64,000 nt of DNA. It comes from Clostridium sp. KNHs205. Lineage in GTDB: Bacteria > Bacillota > Clostridia > Lachnospirales > Lachnospiraceae. Under the pieces are notes generated by a model. It saw only the letters and a program-made list of their open reading frames with translations, ran no database searches and was not told where the DNA came from. A program made the position numbers and the translations under genes. Of this stretch, positions 63,836-64,000 are shown piece by piece (the stretch's first letter is position 1; every line of letters starts with the position of its first letter). The stretch spans positions 620,001 to 684,000 of the forward strand of contig NZ_JNLE01000005.1 of the NCBI RefSeq assembly GCF_000702945.1, read 5' to 3'.

Positions 63836-64000
63836 ATGAAATTTTCTGTTGGTGTAGAGTATGCAATGCATTGCTTATTATATATGGTTAATTCGGAAGC
63901 TGGAAAGTCCGTCGGTATAAAAGATCTGGCAGCTTTTCAGGGAATCTCTGAAACCTATTTGTCCAAGGTCTTTACGAAATTAAGTAAAGGAGGCATTATA
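63836..64000 (+). CDS. Rrf2-family regulator, N-terminal part (runs off the window)
   Basis: First 55 residues of an Rrf2 winged-helix regulator: KFSVGVEYAMHCLLYMV, VGIKDLAAFQGISETYLSKVFTKLSKGGII. Rrf2 proteins (IscR, NsrR, CymR) sense Fe-S status, NO or cysteine. It is divergent from the PNPOx-ferredoxin pair and may control it. TTGGAG lies before the ATG. The cluster-ligand Cys region is outside the window. Confidence 0.88.
   Translation, partial: MKFSVGVEYAMHCLLYMVNSEAGKSVGIKDLAAFQGISETYLSKVFTKLSKGGII

Noticed and set aside
1-64000. tRNA, rRNA or prophage genes
   Set aside because: No tRNA-like cloverleaf, rRNA conserved segment or phage structural gene was recognised by eye; a covariance search would be decisive.

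Overview
The window looks like chromosome from a low-to-moderate GC, anaerobic Gram-positive of the class Clostridia, most likely a plant-polysaccharide-degrading member of the Lachnospiraceae. This rests on the strong AGGAGG-type ribosome binding sites, AT-rich spacers, low-GC codon use, the gene families present (GGGtGRT/scaffold pair, ThiW, DUF2500, TipA-type MerR, sCache chemoreceptor) and pectin-directed enzymes. No rRNA, tRNA, CRISPR array or prophage was seen. Assignment to family level is inference, not a database result.

Layout. 1-5.2 kb: partial NlpC/P60 cell-wall peptidase, HD hydrolase, and a GH78 alpha-L-rhamnosidase divergent from an AraC regulator. 5.6-11.4 kb: secreted M23 peptidase, a MATE exporter divergent from a TipA-like MerR regulator, a QueG-like Fe-S protein and two small proteins. 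11.5-16.3 kb: MarR plus two half-size ABC exporters forming an asymmetric heterodimer, with tandem palindromes at the promoter. 16.5-22.3 kb: an HTH/membrane protein pair, then a methionine/folate cluster (bifunctional homocysteine methyltransferase-MTHFR, a small unknown protein, and a cobalamin MetH without reactivation domain). 22.7-31.5 kb: small proteins, a truncated kdpE remnant, a MITE-like hairpin, Eis-type acetyltransferase, MerR/YitT divergent pair, and an MBOAT-SGNH O-acylation pair. 32.3-36.7 kb: thiWCMED operon under a TPP riboswitch with an attenuator. 36.7-38.3 kb: a complete IS4-family insertion sequence with a 5-bp target duplication just upstream of the thi promoter. 38.4-42.5 kb: AraC-GyrI regulator and a more AT-rich group containing a GIY-YIG protein and an unknown polytopic membrane protein. 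42.9-45.5 kb: GGGtGRT/Fe-S scaffold pair with a structured leader, and an AAG DNA glycosylase. 45.8-50.5 kb: sugar ABC importer with a hairpin element between binding protein and permeases, and a divergent AraC regulator. 51.5-59.3 kb: a 2,584-residue secreted enzyme combining rhamnogalacturonan acetylesterase and PL11 rhamnogalacturonan lyase modules. 59.8-64 kb: chemoreceptor, nucleotidyltransferase, ferredoxin, PNPOx-like flavoprotein and a partial Rrf2 regulator.

How it fits together. The giant CE12-PL11 enzyme, the rhamnosidase, the sugar importer and the chemoreceptor are consistent with finding, deacetylating, cutting and importing rhamnogalacturonan-I fragments. Vitamin and one-carbon genes (thiamine, methionine, folate) and several drug-response regulator/exporter pairs make up most of the rest.

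Two non-coding themes stand out: (i) a dispersed ~155-bp imperfect palindrome present twice (24603-24758 and 47629-47782), and (ii) at least five unrelated degenerate AT-rich tandem arrays in intergenic DNA, with periods of about 14, 17, 19-24, 32 and 38 bp.
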